A stretch of DNA of 64,000 nucleotides. Source: CAZAMB01 sp964486335 (lineage in GTDB: Bacteria > Planctomycetota > Phycisphaerae > UBA1845). The position numbers and the translations under genes are program-made. Numbering within the stretch: position 1 is the stretch's first letter; each line of letters opens with the position of its first letter. Location of the stretch: assembly GCA_964486335.1 (NCBI GenBank), contig CAZAMB010000018.1, forward strand, positions 1 to 64,000, written 5' to 3'. This document shows positions 49,857-58,894 of the stretch, piece after piece. The notes beneath the pieces are model-generated. The model did no database searches and was not told where the DNA came from. It saw nothing but the letters and a program-made list of their open reading frames with translations.

Positions 49857-49961
49857 TGCGGTGACGTTACGTGCGGGGAAACACCCGTTACCATTCCGAA
49901 CACGGAAGTGAAGTCCGCACGGCCGATGGTAGTCGTCAGGCGAGAGTAGGTGATTGCCGCA
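49857..49961 (+). rRNA. rrf: 5S ribosomal RNA (isolated copy)
   Basis: The universal 5S core CCATTCCGAACACGGAAGTG is present (49901-49920), followed by the loop region CCGATGGTAGT. The ends TGCGG (49857-49861) and CCGCA (49957-49961) pair to form helix I, giving a length of about 105 bases. No 16S or 23S gene is next to it: the upstream gene is cdaR-like and the downstream genes are unrelated. It has its own promoter and terminator, in line with the split rRNA operons reported for some planctomycetes. Confidence 0.95.
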
Positions 49962-49967
49962 CTTTTT

Positions 49968-49995
49968 GAAAATACCCGCTTCGGCGGGTATTTTC
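49968..49995 (+). terminator. Terminator of the 5S rRNA gene
   Basis: GAAAATACCCGC and GCGGGTATTTTC form a perfect 12-bp stem with a TTCG loop; the A/T base of the stem supplies the T-run, so it can work on both strands. Confidence 0.9.
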
Positions 49996-50098
49996 ATGCG
50001 CGAACCAGGCTTGGGAATGCACGGCGCGGTCGGACCGGGCTTGGTGATTCAACCAAGCGCACGAACATTGGATTCGGCGCGATGTGGAGGATTGTTCC

Positions 50099-50200
50099 AT
50101 GTTTTCCAGCCTCATTGGTTCGCTTATCAGTTCATTCCTGCCCCTTCTGTTTCAACTGATCATTTCGGCGATTTTTGGCGGCGGTGACTCGTCGCTCTGA
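50099..50200 (+). CDS. 33-residue hydrophobic peptide
   Basis: Starts MFSSLIGSLISSFLPLL and continues with FQLIISAIFGGGDSSL. Almost entirely hydrophobic and uncharged until the final Asp, with a Gly-rich turn before the end. GGAGG is nine bases before the ATG. Such peptides resemble type I toxins or small membrane-active peptides, but no antitoxin RNA is visible; that role is only a guess. It follows the 5S terminator. Confidence 0.55.
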   Translation: MFSSLIGSLISSFLPLLFQLIISAIFGGGDSSL

Positions 50201-50286
50201 CGGTTGCCGAACTAGGAATTCCTGTAACGCCCAAACGCGTCGGACCACTTATGCAACATGGTAAGTGCGCGTACGCGACGCCTCGA

Positions 50287-50802
50287 TTATCGCCGTCGGT
50301 GCAAAGCGGGCCTGCTTCTTTTCGTCGCATTGTCATTCGAAAACGCATGGCCGCATTCGGAACACCGGCCGCTTGGGTTGCCGGTAAGGTCGTAGCCGCA
50401 CACTTCACAGCGTCCTGCACGCCGCCTCCACCACACTCGGATGGGGCCTTGTGCGATCGGCGTTGCCCCCGCGACCATCATCAGCCCAGTAAGCAGCCAG
50501 AACGGAAAGACCAGCCAGGTGCGGCGGAGTGGTCCCGTTTGTGCCGTTGAGAACAGGAGCGAAGCTCTGTTTGGCGTGGGATCGTAGGTGATTGGCGACC
50601 GAAATTCTGTTCTCGACGCGGTTTGTGTCGGCATGGAAAGCAGATGAAGGCCGCAGATTCCGTCTTTAAGGTACACATCCAGCGATTTGTAAAGCGTCAC
50701 ATCGAAACGGTACCGGAAGGGCTGGGCGTAACTGCGGTGCCAGAACGCAATGCTCAGCGGGAGCAAGATGAGCGAAAGCACCGCGAGCGATTTGGCAAAC
50801 AT
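50287..50802 (-). CDS. Membrane protein with C-terminal zinc ribbon
   Basis: Protein of 171 residues: N-terminal membrane segment (about 4-18), an outside domain, a second membrane segment (about 98-116, LVFPFWLLTGLMMVAGATPI), then a zinc ribbon RCEVCGYDLTGNPSGRCSEC with two CxxC pairs and a basic tail. The ribbon is nearly the same as in the protein at 24336-25220. Function unknown. ATG 50802 is chosen over the longer frame to 50835. It lies 154 bases after the Bat operon on the same strand. Confidence 0.65.
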   Translation of the reverse strand: MFAKSLAVLSLILLPLSIAFWHRSYAQPFRYRFDVTLYKSLDVYLKDGICGLHLLSMPTQTASRTEFRSPITYDPTPNRASLLFSTAQTGPLRRTWLVFPFWLLTGLMMVAGATPIAQGPIRVWWRRRAGRCEVCGYDLTGNPSGRCSECGHAFSNDNATKRSRPALHRRR

Positions 50803-50956
50803 CGAGGGTTCCTTTGCGACGGTCCGCCGCGGCACGCTTTCATGGTCACAGCACCGTCAAGTGCATCATACCGAATTCATCGGCCATGCCGCAAGAAACT
50901 CCTGCCAAAGCGATTGACGTTTGGCGCAAATCCACGGGAAATCTCCGGCGGCCAAG

Positions 50957-51802
50957 TCATTGCATCTGCAAAAAAGCGGTGTTGCTTTCGGAACGAAGAA
51001 CGGGAACGACCTCGATCGCGTTCGATTCCACCCAGCCACGGTTGCCGTCGGGCAGTTCGATTTGACTCCAGCCGGACCGGCGCTGGTGGACAGAGACTTC
51101 GAGCCCCGGCTGGAGGGGTTGCTCGAACTGCCGTTGATAGGTCGTTGCGGGTCCCTTGTAGACGGTAACATCGTTTGCAACAACGACGGCTTGCGGCGCG
51201 TTGCGGTCGAGCCAGCGCTGGGCCGCGTACGATCCCCCGCTCCCTGCGGCCACGATGGCGCTGAGCAGCGCGGCGATCAGGACACCACGGCGATGGAACC
51301 AAAACCAGACCGCCAGCAACGTCCAAAACAGCGCGTAAGCGATCGCGGCGGTTTTCGCCCGACCCGGCAGTGATGTCTGGAAATGCCAAAAGAACACACC
51401 ACGAAGAACTGCGCTGGTCCGTGTGGAAGGGATGGTGAGCAGACAACGGCTTCGGGCAACGGTGAGATTGTCGGCCAGCCAGGGATTACGCGGAATGAGA
51501 CGCTCGGCACGCAGGTAGTGAAGGACCGCTCGCCCCACATCGCCGGCCTGGAGATGACAATTGCCGAGGTTGTATTCCAGAAAGCCGTTGTCGATGGTCG
51601 CGGCGAGGCTTTCAAGCCGCTCAGCGGCCGATCGAAAAAGCGGCCGAGCCTTGTCGGGCTGCTCTGTCCGCAGACGCTGTCCATCGTCAAACTCGGCGAG
51701 CGCGCGATCGAACTCGCCGGTTCGTGAGACGTCAGCGCGGGCGCATGACACATGCGCCGTGCTGAAAAGTACCAGAAAGTAGACTGCTTGCCCTCTTGTC
51801 AT
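50957..51802 (-). CDS. batE: BatE-like TPR/SH3 protein
   Basis: Protein of 281 residues. Signal peptide MTRGQAVYFLVLFSTAHVSCARA, TPR-like repeats (GEFDRALAEFDDGQRL, LEYNLGNCHLQAGDVGRAVLHYLRAERLIPRN), two membrane segments (about 168-185, 194-211), and a C-terminal SH3-like domain (VVVANDVTVYKGPATTYQRQF...GWSQIELPDGNRGWVES). This layout matches BatE. The ATG overlaps the BatD stop (ATGA, 51802-51799), which fixes the start; the longer open frame upstream is a shadow of batD. Last gene of the Bat operon. Confidence 0.8.
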   Translation of the reverse strand: MTRGQAVYFLVLFSTAHVSCARADVSRTGEFDRALAEFDDGQRLRTEQPDKARPLFRSAAERLESLAATIDNGFLEYNLGNCHLQAGDVGRAVLHYLRAERLIPRNPWLADNLTVARSRCLLTIPSTRTSAVLRGVFFWHFQTSLPGRAKTAAIAYALFWTLLAVWFWFHRRGVLIAALLSAIVAAGSGGSYAAQRWLDRNAPQAVVVANDVTVYKGPATTYQRQFEQPLQPGLEVSVHQRRSGWSQIELPDGNRGWVESNAIEVVPVLRSESNTAFLQMQ

Positions 51803-53592
51803 GGTGATTTGTCGATTCGAGCAATCCATTGGTGTACTCGCGCCGCGGCATCCGCGGCCGTCGTGCCCTCGGTCATACCGGGCGCAAAGCGAACCGCGTC
51901 GCGAGTTTCCAGAAACGCGGCGACTTCTTCGGCAATATCGGCAACGGGCGGGCGGATGCGAAGCAGAAGGCGAACGTCGTTGGGCGTCAATTCGCCCGGA
52001 GGAAGTCCGAACCGATCCGAAAGAAAACCTGTCAGGACGTCCGCCAAGCCTTGCCACTGGGCGGCAGGGTCGCAGGCGCGCAACGCTCGAGAGATTCGAG
52101 CGCGCGCCTTGCGTGTCGCACCCAGGCGTCGCCCGTAATTTGGGTCCGTGCGCAAGCGTTCGCGGCGTCTGGCGATCAACGCTGCGAGAAAACAGAGGAT
52201 GGGCGGCGCGGCCAACGAACCCGCCAGAGCTGTAGGACCGGCGAGCCATGACTGATTCGCCAGCACGACGTTCGCCTCGACATAATTGGGCGAGATTCCG
52301 CCGGACAGCGGGGTCAGCGAGGTCGGCGAGGCGTGGTTCGTCCGGTTGGTTGAATCGCTGAGAGACATAGGCGAACTGGAAGGGTTCACGACAATCGGTA
52401 TCGGTTGCGTGGCCAATGAGACATATTGTTGCGTCGCCGGATCGAAGTAGGACCAAGTGATCGGCGGGATGGTCTGCTCGCCGATCTGCTTCGGAAAGAT
52501 CGCCCGGCGGAACACCCGCGCCTGGGCCTCGATATCACCGGTCAGTTCGTCTTTGGTGAAGTCAAACCGCGAGACCAGATCGGGAAACCGGCTAAGGTTT
52601 GGTCCCGCGACGCCTTCCAGCGGCTGACCCTTTATGACGATCGTGAGTGTCACGGGTTGGCCCAGCTCCACGTTCGTGGGTTTGACCAGAGCGTTGAGAG
52701 AATAACTTCCGATCGCGCCGGTGAAATCCGCGGGGCGACCCTCGGTCGGAGGAGCCTTGACCTCAACGGTGATTGCTTCGGCGCGGGCGATTTCCCGTCG
52801 CGACTCGGCCGCCTCCAACCCACCGAGCCAGGAACGCCGAAGCGACACAGGATAGTTGACCTTGAGAAAAACCGGACCGATGGACATCGTGCCGACCTGC
52901 TCGGCGCGGATATCCCGCGTCTGGCGATAAACAACATAACTATGACGATTCCCGGCCGAATCGACGAGCGTTGTTTCGCTAGGCGTAAACCGCGTTCCGA
53001 AGACCGACAGGTCCGATCCACCGCCATCGACGAACTGAAGCAGGTTTCCCACGTCGATCGGCCGGCCCTCCGATTCCACCTTGCGAATCGCAAACGTTAG
53101 CGTCGCTTCCAGATTCTGCGTGACATAGAGCGAAACGGGCTGAACACTGATGCGTGCGAAGACAAGACGGTCGCCGTCTCGCTGAGTGTCGGGCGCGCTC
53201 TTGCGAACCACGAGCGGGATCGGGTTGGTCGCGTAAGTCGTGCCGCCTGCGGCGACTTCAAATGGTCCGAGTGTGTAATTCCCGGCCTTGCGCGCTGTCA
53301 GTCTGAAAGCATAAGTGATCGTGGTGGTGTCGGAACGACGGCCGTTGACGATACTGACCATCGAGGAACGGGCAGGCGTCGAGCTTACCAGCCGAAGGTC
53401 GAGACCGTCCGGGGGGATGAACTGCGGCGATTCGGGATCGCCGGTATTGGTACAGATCAACTGGGCATCGATGGATTCGCCTTCTTCCAGGGTTCGTGCG
53501 TCGATGCGCAATTCCACGCCCGCCGGTTGCTGTCCCAGAACGGACGGCACGAAAAGGATGAATACAATGACGGTGGTCCAAGCGCTTCGCAT
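51799..53592 (-). CDS. batD: BatD-like protein
   Basis: Exported membrane protein of 597 residues. Signal peptide (MRSAWTTVIVFILFVPSVLGQ), long extracytoplasmic region of Ig-like beta domains (ELRIDARTLEEGESIDAQL, GNYTLGPFEVAAGGTTYATNP, YSLNALVKPTNVELGQPVTLTI...), one membrane segment (about 451-470), and a cytoplasmic helical tail. This is the BatD (oxygen tolerance) pattern. The role of Bat proteins is uncertain; first described in Bacteroides aerotolerance and probably in envelope stress. The start falls right after the batC stop. Confidence 0.85.
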   Translation of the reverse strand: MRSAWTTVIVFILFVPSVLGQQPAGVELRIDARTLEEGESIDAQLICTNTGDPESPQFIPPDGLDLRLVSSTPARSSMVSIVNGRRSDTTTITYAFRLTARKAGNYTLGPFEVAAGGTTYATNPIPLVVRKSAPDTQRDGDRLVFARISVQPVSLYVTQNLEATLTFAIRKVESEGRPIDVGNLLQFVDGGGSDLSVFGTRFTPSETTLVDSAGNRHSYVVYRQTRDIRAEQVGTMSIGPVFLKVNYPVSLRRSWLGGLEAAESRREIARAEAITVEVKAPPTEGRPADFTGAIGSYSLNALVKPTNVELGQPVTLTIVIKGQPLEGVAGPNLSRFPDLVSRFDFTKDELTGDIEAQARVFRRAIFPKQIGEQTIPPITWSYFDPATQQYVSLATQPIPIVVNPSSSPMSLSDSTNRTNHASPTSLTPLSGGISPNYVEANVVLANQSWLAGPTALAGSLAAPPILCFLAALIARRRERLRTDPNYGRRLGATRKARARISRALRACDPAAQWQGLADVLTGFLSDRFGLPPGELTPNDVRLLLRIRPPVADIAEEVAAFLETRDAVRFAPGMTEGTTAADAAARVHQWIARIDKSP

Positions 53593-54552
53593 TTACCAGT
53601 CTTTCTCCGACGGTCGATAAACGGGTGCCTTGACCTCCTCGCGACGAAGTTTCTTTCGGTCGCGCAACGCCTGCATCATCTCACGGAGTTTACGTTCCGC
53701 CTGCTCGCGGGACACGTTTTCTTCCTTGGTTTGTTGTTGCTGTTCCTCCTGCTCTTGTTCTTTTGGTTCCTTTTGCTCATCAGCGGATTGCTGTTGTTTC
53801 TGCTCTTCGTTTTGCTCCTGGTCCTGATTCTGTTGAGATTGTTGCTGCTGTTGTTCCGAATCTTCCTTTTGCTGCTGATCGTCGGGTTTTTGATCCTGTT
53901 GCTGTTGCTGCTCGTTGTTCTGTTCGTCCTTGTTCTGATCGGAGTTTTGCTGCTGCTCTTGCTTTTGCTGCTCCAACTGTTGTTTGAGCTGCCGCCAATA
54001 AGACGCCGCCTTCAAATTGGCTTCGCGTGCCGCGGGATGTTCGGGGCGATCCGCAAGAACCCCCTGATAGTTGCGCATAGCGCTTTCCAGTTTGGCAAGC
54101 GATTGGTTCGGATCCTGGGTGGCCAGCGCTTCGGCGTGGTCGCAGGTTCCGAGACTGTACATCGCGTCGTCGGCCAGCCCGTCCGCCGCGCCACCGGCCG
54201 CGCGGTTGAACGCCTCGCGGGCCTTGTCGAACTCGCCGAGGCGAAAATTCGCCAGTCCCTCACCGAATGCGATTTCCCGCGCATCCGGCTTGATCGTCTG
54301 TGCTTCTTGATATTTGTCCAGCGCCTCCCTTGCTTTCTGGTCGAGCAGGAGCCGGTTGGCCTCACGCACGATTTGCGTCGCATTCTGCTTAATGGTTGAA
54401 GCTGATGAACCCGAATCAGTGAGTGTCAAATGCGAGGGCGCTTCTTGGCCGATGGAACGCAAAGGCATAGACAAAAGACCCATCGTCATTGCAATGACGA
54501 ATCGTCGAAACGCACAATGGCTCGGCGGACTTAACTGGGGACACCGGTTCAT
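53593..54552 (-). CDS. batC: BatC-like TPR protein with a Gln/Glu-rich tail
   Basis: Protein of 319 residues. Signal-like N-terminus, TPR units (EALDKYQEAQTIKPDAREIAFGEGLANFRLGEFDKAREAFNRAA, two units described together), then from about 195 to 290 a low-complexity stretch of Gln, Glu, Asp and Lys, and a short conserved end (REMMQALRDRKKLRREEVKAPVYRPSEKDW, spread over about 30 residues) typical for BatC. ATG 54552 overlaps the batB stop (ATGA). The Gln-rich stretch is probably disordered. Confidence 0.8.
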   Translation of the reverse strand: MNRCPQLSPPSHCAFRRFVIAMTMGLLSMPLRSIGQEAPSHLTLTDSGSSASTIKQNATQIVREANRLLLDQKAREALDKYQEAQTIKPDAREIAFGEGLANFRLGEFDKAREAFNRAAGGAADGLADDAMYSLGTCDHAEALATQDPNQSLAKLESAMRNYQGVLADRPEHPAAREANLKAASYWRQLKQQLEQQKQEQQQNSDQNKDEQNNEQQQQQDQKPDDQQQKEDSEQQQQQSQQNQDQEQNEEQKQQQSADEQKEPKEQEQEEQQQQTKEENVSREQAERKLREMMQALRDRKKLRREEVKAPVYRPSEKDW

Positions 54553-55718
54553 GGGGTCGTGACCTCCTGTTGCCAGATTCGCAGGGGAGCATTGCCGGCG
54601 ACGGGGCGAGATTCTCGCATCACCGTCTCCATCATCAGCAGGATGAGCGCGATCGCCAGGAACCACTGGTATTGCGGCTGGCGGCGCATTCGCTCCTCGG
54701 TGGTCAGCTCCGTGCCGCGCATATTGGATATCTTGTCCACGAGCCGATTCAGCGACTCCACAGGAGCATATTCGCCGCCGCCCGCCTCGGCGAGCGCGCG
54801 CAGGCCGGGAACATCTACCTTTGAGAACACGATTTGACCGTCGTGCAACAAGGGCTGAGCGCCCGGAGCGTCGCCAAATGGAACCTGTGCTCCCGCGGTG
54901 GATGCCGGGTCACCCACGCCGACGCCGTAGACGCGGATGCCTTTTTCCTTGTAGGCCGAAAGAGCCGCCTCGACGGCGTCACCTTCGTGATTCTCGCCGT
55001 CGGTGACCAAGAGGATTAATCTTGTCGCGTCGGGTGGCGACGCGGCGAACAAATCCGTCGCGGCGTCGACGGCCTTGGCGATGTGCGTGCCCCCTCGAGG
55101 AACCGAACTGACGCGCAACTGTTCCAGTTTGGTCCGAAAGGCCGCGTGATCCGATGTCAGCGGCATGCGCAGCGACGTTCCGCCCGCGAAGGCAAGCAGA
55201 GCGAGCCGATTGGCGCCCTGAAAGGCGCCTCGCTCGGTCAGTTGCTGACGGAGCTCGAGCTTGGCCCGTTCGATTCGATTGGGGTCAAGGTCGCGTGCGA
55301 GCATGGAACGCGACACGTCGAGCGCTACGACAATATCCACGCCCCGGAGCTTTTGCTTTTCGAGGTACATCCCCCATCGCGGTCCGATGATCGCGCAAAT
55401 CACGAACAGAATGGCCACAATCAGCAGCATTCCGCGAACGGCTTGGCGGGGGGGACTGACTCGGTCACACAGCAGGGGCGCAAGCTCGGCCGACGCGAAG
55501 CGTTGAAGCGAGCGGCACCGTCGGGCAGCGCCGATTAGCGCGACAAGTCCCGCCAGCGGCGCGGCTGCACCAAGCCACCACAAGTGAGCGTTGTCAAACG
55601 CCAGCGCCGAAGGATCGGCCGTGGTAGCGACGACAACCGCCAAAACGCCGAGCCCCATGGGCACTGCGAGGACGGCTGTCGCCCAGAGTCGCATGGAATA
55701 GAGCTTGCGTCGCTTCAT
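54549..55718 (-). CDS. batB: BatB-like von Willebrand A protein
   Basis: Membrane protein of 389 residues with an N-terminal pair of membrane segments, another at about 95-112, a vWA domain with a complete MIDAS (DVSRSM, later T in RMPLTSD and D in VTDGENHEGD), and a C-terminal membrane segment (about 355-370). It fits BatB, which pairs with BatA. Overlaps batA by four bases and batC by four bases. Confidence 0.87.
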   Translation of the reverse strand: MKRRKLYSMRLWATAVLAVPMGLGVLAVVVATTADPSALAFDNAHLWWLGAAAPLAGLVALIGAARRCRSLQRFASAELAPLLCDRVSPPRQAVRGMLLIVAILFVICAIIGPRWGMYLEKQKLRGVDIVVALDVSRSMLARDLDPNRIERAKLELRQQLTERGAFQGANRLALLAFAGGTSLRMPLTSDHAAFRTKLEQLRVSSVPRGGTHIAKAVDAATDLFAASPPDATRLILLVTDGENHEGDAVEAALSAYKEKGIRVYGVGVGDPASTAGAQVPFGDAPGAQPLLHDGQIVFSKVDVPGLRALAEAGGGEYAPVESLNRLVDKISNMRGTELTTEERMRRQPQYQWFLAIALILLMMETVMRESRPVAGNAPLRIWQQEVTTP

Positions 55719-56821
55719 GGAATTCGCCGAAATCTCGTGCTTATCAACAACAGCTCACCAAAAAGCAGCCCAAGCCCAACGAGCATCGCCGTTCTGGCCG
55801 CCGCTACGTTGTCATAAAACGTACGTTCTCCGGTCTTGCGCCGTTCGAGTTTGTCAATTTCGTCGTAGATCGTCACCAGTGAATCCGTGTCGGTCGCGCG
55901 AAAATACTTTCCACCCGTCGCGGCGGCGATTTCGCGCAGCGCACCTTCGTCAAACTCCGGGCGGCGAATGGCGAAGAACCCACCGCGCTGCGAGGCGTCG
56001 GACCCCGCGCCGATCGTGTAAATCTTGATTCCAAGCGTTGCCGCGACCCGCGCGGTTTCAAGTGGTGAAGGAGGAGTCATCCCCGGAATGCGCGGAGGAT
56101 TGTCGGCCCCGTCAGTGAGAAGGATCATGACTCGGCTCTTGGCTGCTTCCGCTCCGGGCACGCCCGCGACGGCTTGTTCTCCGGCGCGGCGAAGATCATC
56201 GGTCGCCAGCGTGATCGCGTCGCCGAGTGACGTGTATCCCGCTTCTTCCTCCTGCCGAACCTGTTGACCATTCACGAAGCCGGGAATCTCCGCCTGCTGG
56301 AGTAGATCGGCCAGGCTGCCGTGATCGAGCGTCAGCGGGCAAACCGTGTCGGCAAACATCGCGAACGTGGTCATCCCGATCAGATCGCCCCGGCGGCCCG
56401 ACAAGCTTCCCTTGCCGAGCACGAAATCGGAAAAGACCTTCTTGACCGCATCGAGTCGCCGGACTCGCCGGCCGTTCATCACGAAGTCGTCCTCTTGCAT
56501 GCTTCCTGAAACGTCGAGAACCATTTGGATCGCGATGCCTTCGCTGAAATCGCGGTACTCCCCTCCCGATTGGGGTCGAGCGAGTGCGACGACCAGACTC
56601 AACAGCGCGAGCGTTCTGAACAAGGGCGGCAAAAACCATAAACGCATCGTCCACGACGTGGGCAGTCCGTCGAGCAGTCGCAGCGAACTGAACCGCAGCG
56701 TCGGCTTTCGACCGGGGCGCACGGCTCGTATCCAAACGAAGGGAATCAAAAGGAGCAGTCCGAGACATACCCAGACAAAGATGGGTCCCGGAGCGAAACG
56801 TTCATCCAGCCACTCGATCAT
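55715..56821 (-). CDS. batA: BatA-like von Willebrand A protein
   Basis: Membrane protein of 368 residues: membrane segments at about 15-32 and 62-78, vWA domain with MIDAS DVSGSM, T in MTTFAMF, D in LLTDGADN, and a C-terminal membrane segment (about 343-358). It fits BatA. Overlaps by four bases with both the upstream TM protein gene and batB, so all are translated in a chain. Confidence 0.88.
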   Translation of the reverse strand: MIEWLDERFAPGPIFVWVCLGLLLLIPFVWIRAVRPGRKPTLRFSSLRLLDGLPTSWTMRLWFLPPLFRTLALLSLVVALARPQSGGEYRDFSEGIAIQMVLDVSGSMQEDDFVMNGRRVRRLDAVKKVFSDFVLGKGSLSGRRGDLIGMTTFAMFADTVCPLTLDHGSLADLLQQAEIPGFVNGQQVRQEEEAGYTSLGDAITLATDDLRRAGEQAVAGVPGAEAAKSRVMILLTDGADNPPRIPGMTPPSPLETARVAATLGIKIYTIGAGSDASQRGGFFAIRRPEFDEGALREIAAATGGKYFRATDTDSLVTIYDEIDKLERRKTGERTFYDNVAAARTAMLVGLGLLFGELLLISTRFRRIP

Positions 56822-57999
56822 GCGCCGACAGCCTCCGCAATCGTGGATGAAGCACTCCCGCTGCCTACGACCTCAATCTCCCGCGTGCGCTCCACGAAAT
56901 CCCGCGCGGTCCGCATCAGATCATCCCACTCGCCCGCCGCCGGACGATGCCGCGCGTATTTCACGAGGTCACAGGCGGTGAGAAAATCGTGTAGCCGGCT
57001 CGCGGCGGTCGTCTGAAAACGATCATCGTTGGAGGCGGCCGAAAGAAACTCCTCCGTCGTCATCTCCGGCGCGCTCACACGGTATCTACGTTCGATATAG
57101 CCGCGAACAATCGCGCTGATGCGGTAATAGAATTCCTGTACCGATCCGCGGGCGATCAGATCGGCCGCGACCAGCGCGGCAAACTGGCGCCTCGCCCATT
57201 CGTGGGCCGAGATGACTTCGACTGGTTCGACACGACCAACGCGAGCGCGACGACTCCATCGAAGGAGCAGGACAACGGCCGCGATCAACACCGCCGGCAA
57301 CAGCAGCCACCATCGACTCCACGGTTCTCGAAGTTCCACGGGCGGGAGAACGGGAATGTTTGCAAGTTCCTCGGGTGAAAGTTTGGCTTGCTGCGTCTCG
57401 AGGGCGACGATCCGGATGGACTCCGTTTTCAACACTTTCCGCTCGGATTCGGGCGTTGTGCTCGGAACTACTTGAGGTGTTTCTGTTGAAGGGACCGGCG
57501 GTTTGCCTAGGGCAGATTCGGTATAAGTAAGTTTAGCGGGCGGAAGCTCGTACTCGCCGGGCAGAAAAAACTCGATTTCATATCTCTGCTTCCAAGTCCG
57601 ACCGCCGTTGGTGATCGGCTCGGCCGCGCGGCGCTCCTTCATGTGCAATCGATACTCATATTGATGTTCGCCGCCTTCGAGTGACGCGGAGTAATCCGCG
57701 AAATCGACGGCGGAATCCGCGTCGGCGGTCGCCTCGACAATCAACTCCGCGCGGCGATCGAACGGCGTTTCGACCGGATGAACGGTCAACGACAGTGTGA
57801 TTGGACCGGCCTGTGCCGTTCGGCTCACTCCGGAGTTTGCTTCGCTAGATCGCGCTGTTTCCGGCTGTCGATCGCAGCCTGCGAAGAAAACTCCGGCGAT
57901 GCATGCGGCGAGCAGGAACCACCGGCTGAGGGCGCGGGGCATGCAGCCGAAACGCGGCTGTCGGTCGGCGAGCATTCGCAATGTGCGATTCGGCGTCAT
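56818..57999 (-). CDS. Bat-operon membrane lipoprotein (DUF4381-like)
   Basis: Protein of 393 residues. A lipoprotein signal (LLAACIAGVFFAGC) starts it, then an Ig-like extracytoplasmic domain (ITLSLTVHPVETPFDRRAELIVEATAD, spread over two strands), a central membrane segment (about 234-251, WWLLLPAVLIAAVVLLLRW), and a helical cytoplasmic tail (FYYRISAIVRGYIERRYRVSAPEMTTEEFL) seen in Bat-operon proteins between DUF58 and batA. ATG 57999 is used because it puts the signal peptide at the N-terminus; the longer open frame shadows the DUF58 gene. Confidence 0.75.
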   Translation of the reverse strand: MTPNRTLRMLADRQPRFGCMPRALSRWFLLAACIAGVFFAGCDRQPETARSSEANSGVSRTAQAGPITLSLTVHPVETPFDRRAELIVEATADADSAVDFADYSASLEGGEHQYEYRLHMKERRAAEPITNGGRTWKQRYEIEFFLPGEYELPPAKLTYTESALGKPPVPSTETPQVVPSTTPESERKVLKTESIRIVALETQQAKLSPEELANIPVLPPVELREPWSRWWLLLPAVLIAAVVLLLRWSRRARVGRVEPVEVISAHEWARRQFAALVAADLIARGSVQEFYYRISAIVRGYIERRYRVSAPEMTTEEFLSAASNDDRFQTTAASRLHDFLTACDLVKYARHRPAAGEWDDLMRTARDFVERTREIEVVGSGSASSTIAEAVGA

Positions 58000-58018
58000 T
58001 CCCGTTCGATTCCGTGAT

Positions 58019-58894
58019 TCAGCGCCTTTGCTCCCTCTTGCGAAAAAACCGCACCAGCGGCTCGACATACGATCGGTCCGTGCGGATGGCGATCGTTTCG
58101 GTATCCATCCGCCGAAAGAGCTTTTCGCGCGCTTCGACCATTGCCTGGCAGCGAAGAGCATAATGCTCACGCACACCACGACTGGACGTATCGACCCACG
58201 ATCGTTCGCCCGTTTCCGCGTCTTCCAATTCGACGATGCCCGCGTCGGGAAGTTCGCACTCTCGCGGATCGCTGACCACGATGGGAATCAGATCATGCCG
58301 CCGTCGGGCGATGCGCAGGGCCGCGTCGAATTCTCCGGAAAGGAAATCGCTCACGAGAAAACAGACCGCCTTGCGAAGCGTGACGCGATTGAGAAACGCG
58401 ATGGCCTCGCCGATGTCCGTGCCTCGTCCGCGCGGCTGGTGATAGAGCAGTTCCCGAATGATCCGCAGCACATGGTGCGTCCCCTTCTTCGCCGGGACGT
58501 ATTTTTCGACGGTATCCGTGAACAGTATCAGGCCGACTTTGTCGTTGCTGCGGATCGCGGAAAACGCCAGCACGGCGCACAGTTCGGCGGCCACATCGAG
58601 CTTGAACTGTCCGACGCTGCCAAACAGCCCGGATCGACTGGCGTCCACCACGAGCATGACGGTCAGTTCGCGCTCCTCGCGAAACTTTTTGATAAACGGT
58701 TCGCCGTATCGGGCCGATACGTTCCAATCGATCAGTCGAACGTCATCGCCGATCTGGTACGGACTAACCTCCTCGAACTCCATGCCGCGACCGCGAAAGG
58801 CGGAGTGATACTGTCCAGCCAGCACGTCGTTGACCATTCGCGACGTGCGAATCTGGATCTGGCGGACTTTCTTGAGTAGTTCCTTGGGAATCAT
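58019..58894 (-). CDS. DUF58 protein of the Bat operon
   Basis: Soluble vWA-like protein of 291 residues with the DUF58 signature: RMVNDVLAGQYHSAFRGRGMEFEEVSPYQIGDDVRLIDWNVSAR (core FRGRGMEF and DVRLIDWN), EPFIKKFREERELTVMLVVDASRSG and PRGRGTDIGEAI. The D-x-S-x-S of a MIDAS is present as DASRS. It usually works with a MoxR AAA+ ATPase, which is encoded upstream in the same operon. Its ATG overlaps the stop of the four-helix-bundle gene (ATGA). Confidence 0.9.
   Translation of the reverse strand: MIPKELLKKVRQIQIRTSRMVNDVLAGQYHSAFRGRGMEFEEVSPYQIGDDVRLIDWNVSARYGEPFIKKFREERELTVMLVVDASRSGLFGSVGQFKLDVAAELCAVLAFSAIRSNDKVGLILFTDTVEKYVPAKKGTHHVLRIIRELLYHQPRGRGTDIGEAIAFLNRVTLRKAVCFLVSDFLSGEFDAALRIARRRHDLIPIVVSDPRECELPDAGIVELEDAETGERSWVDTSSRGVREHYALRCQAMVEAREKLFRRMDTETIAIRTDRSYVEPLVRFFRKREQRR

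Larger units (their letters stand above)
49727..50098. other. Gap with 5S rRNA gene
   Basis: Contains the 5S rRNA promoter, gene and terminator (49823-49995). After the terminator no feature is seen until the ribosome-binding site GTGGAGG of the 33-residue peptide gene. Confidence 0.7.
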
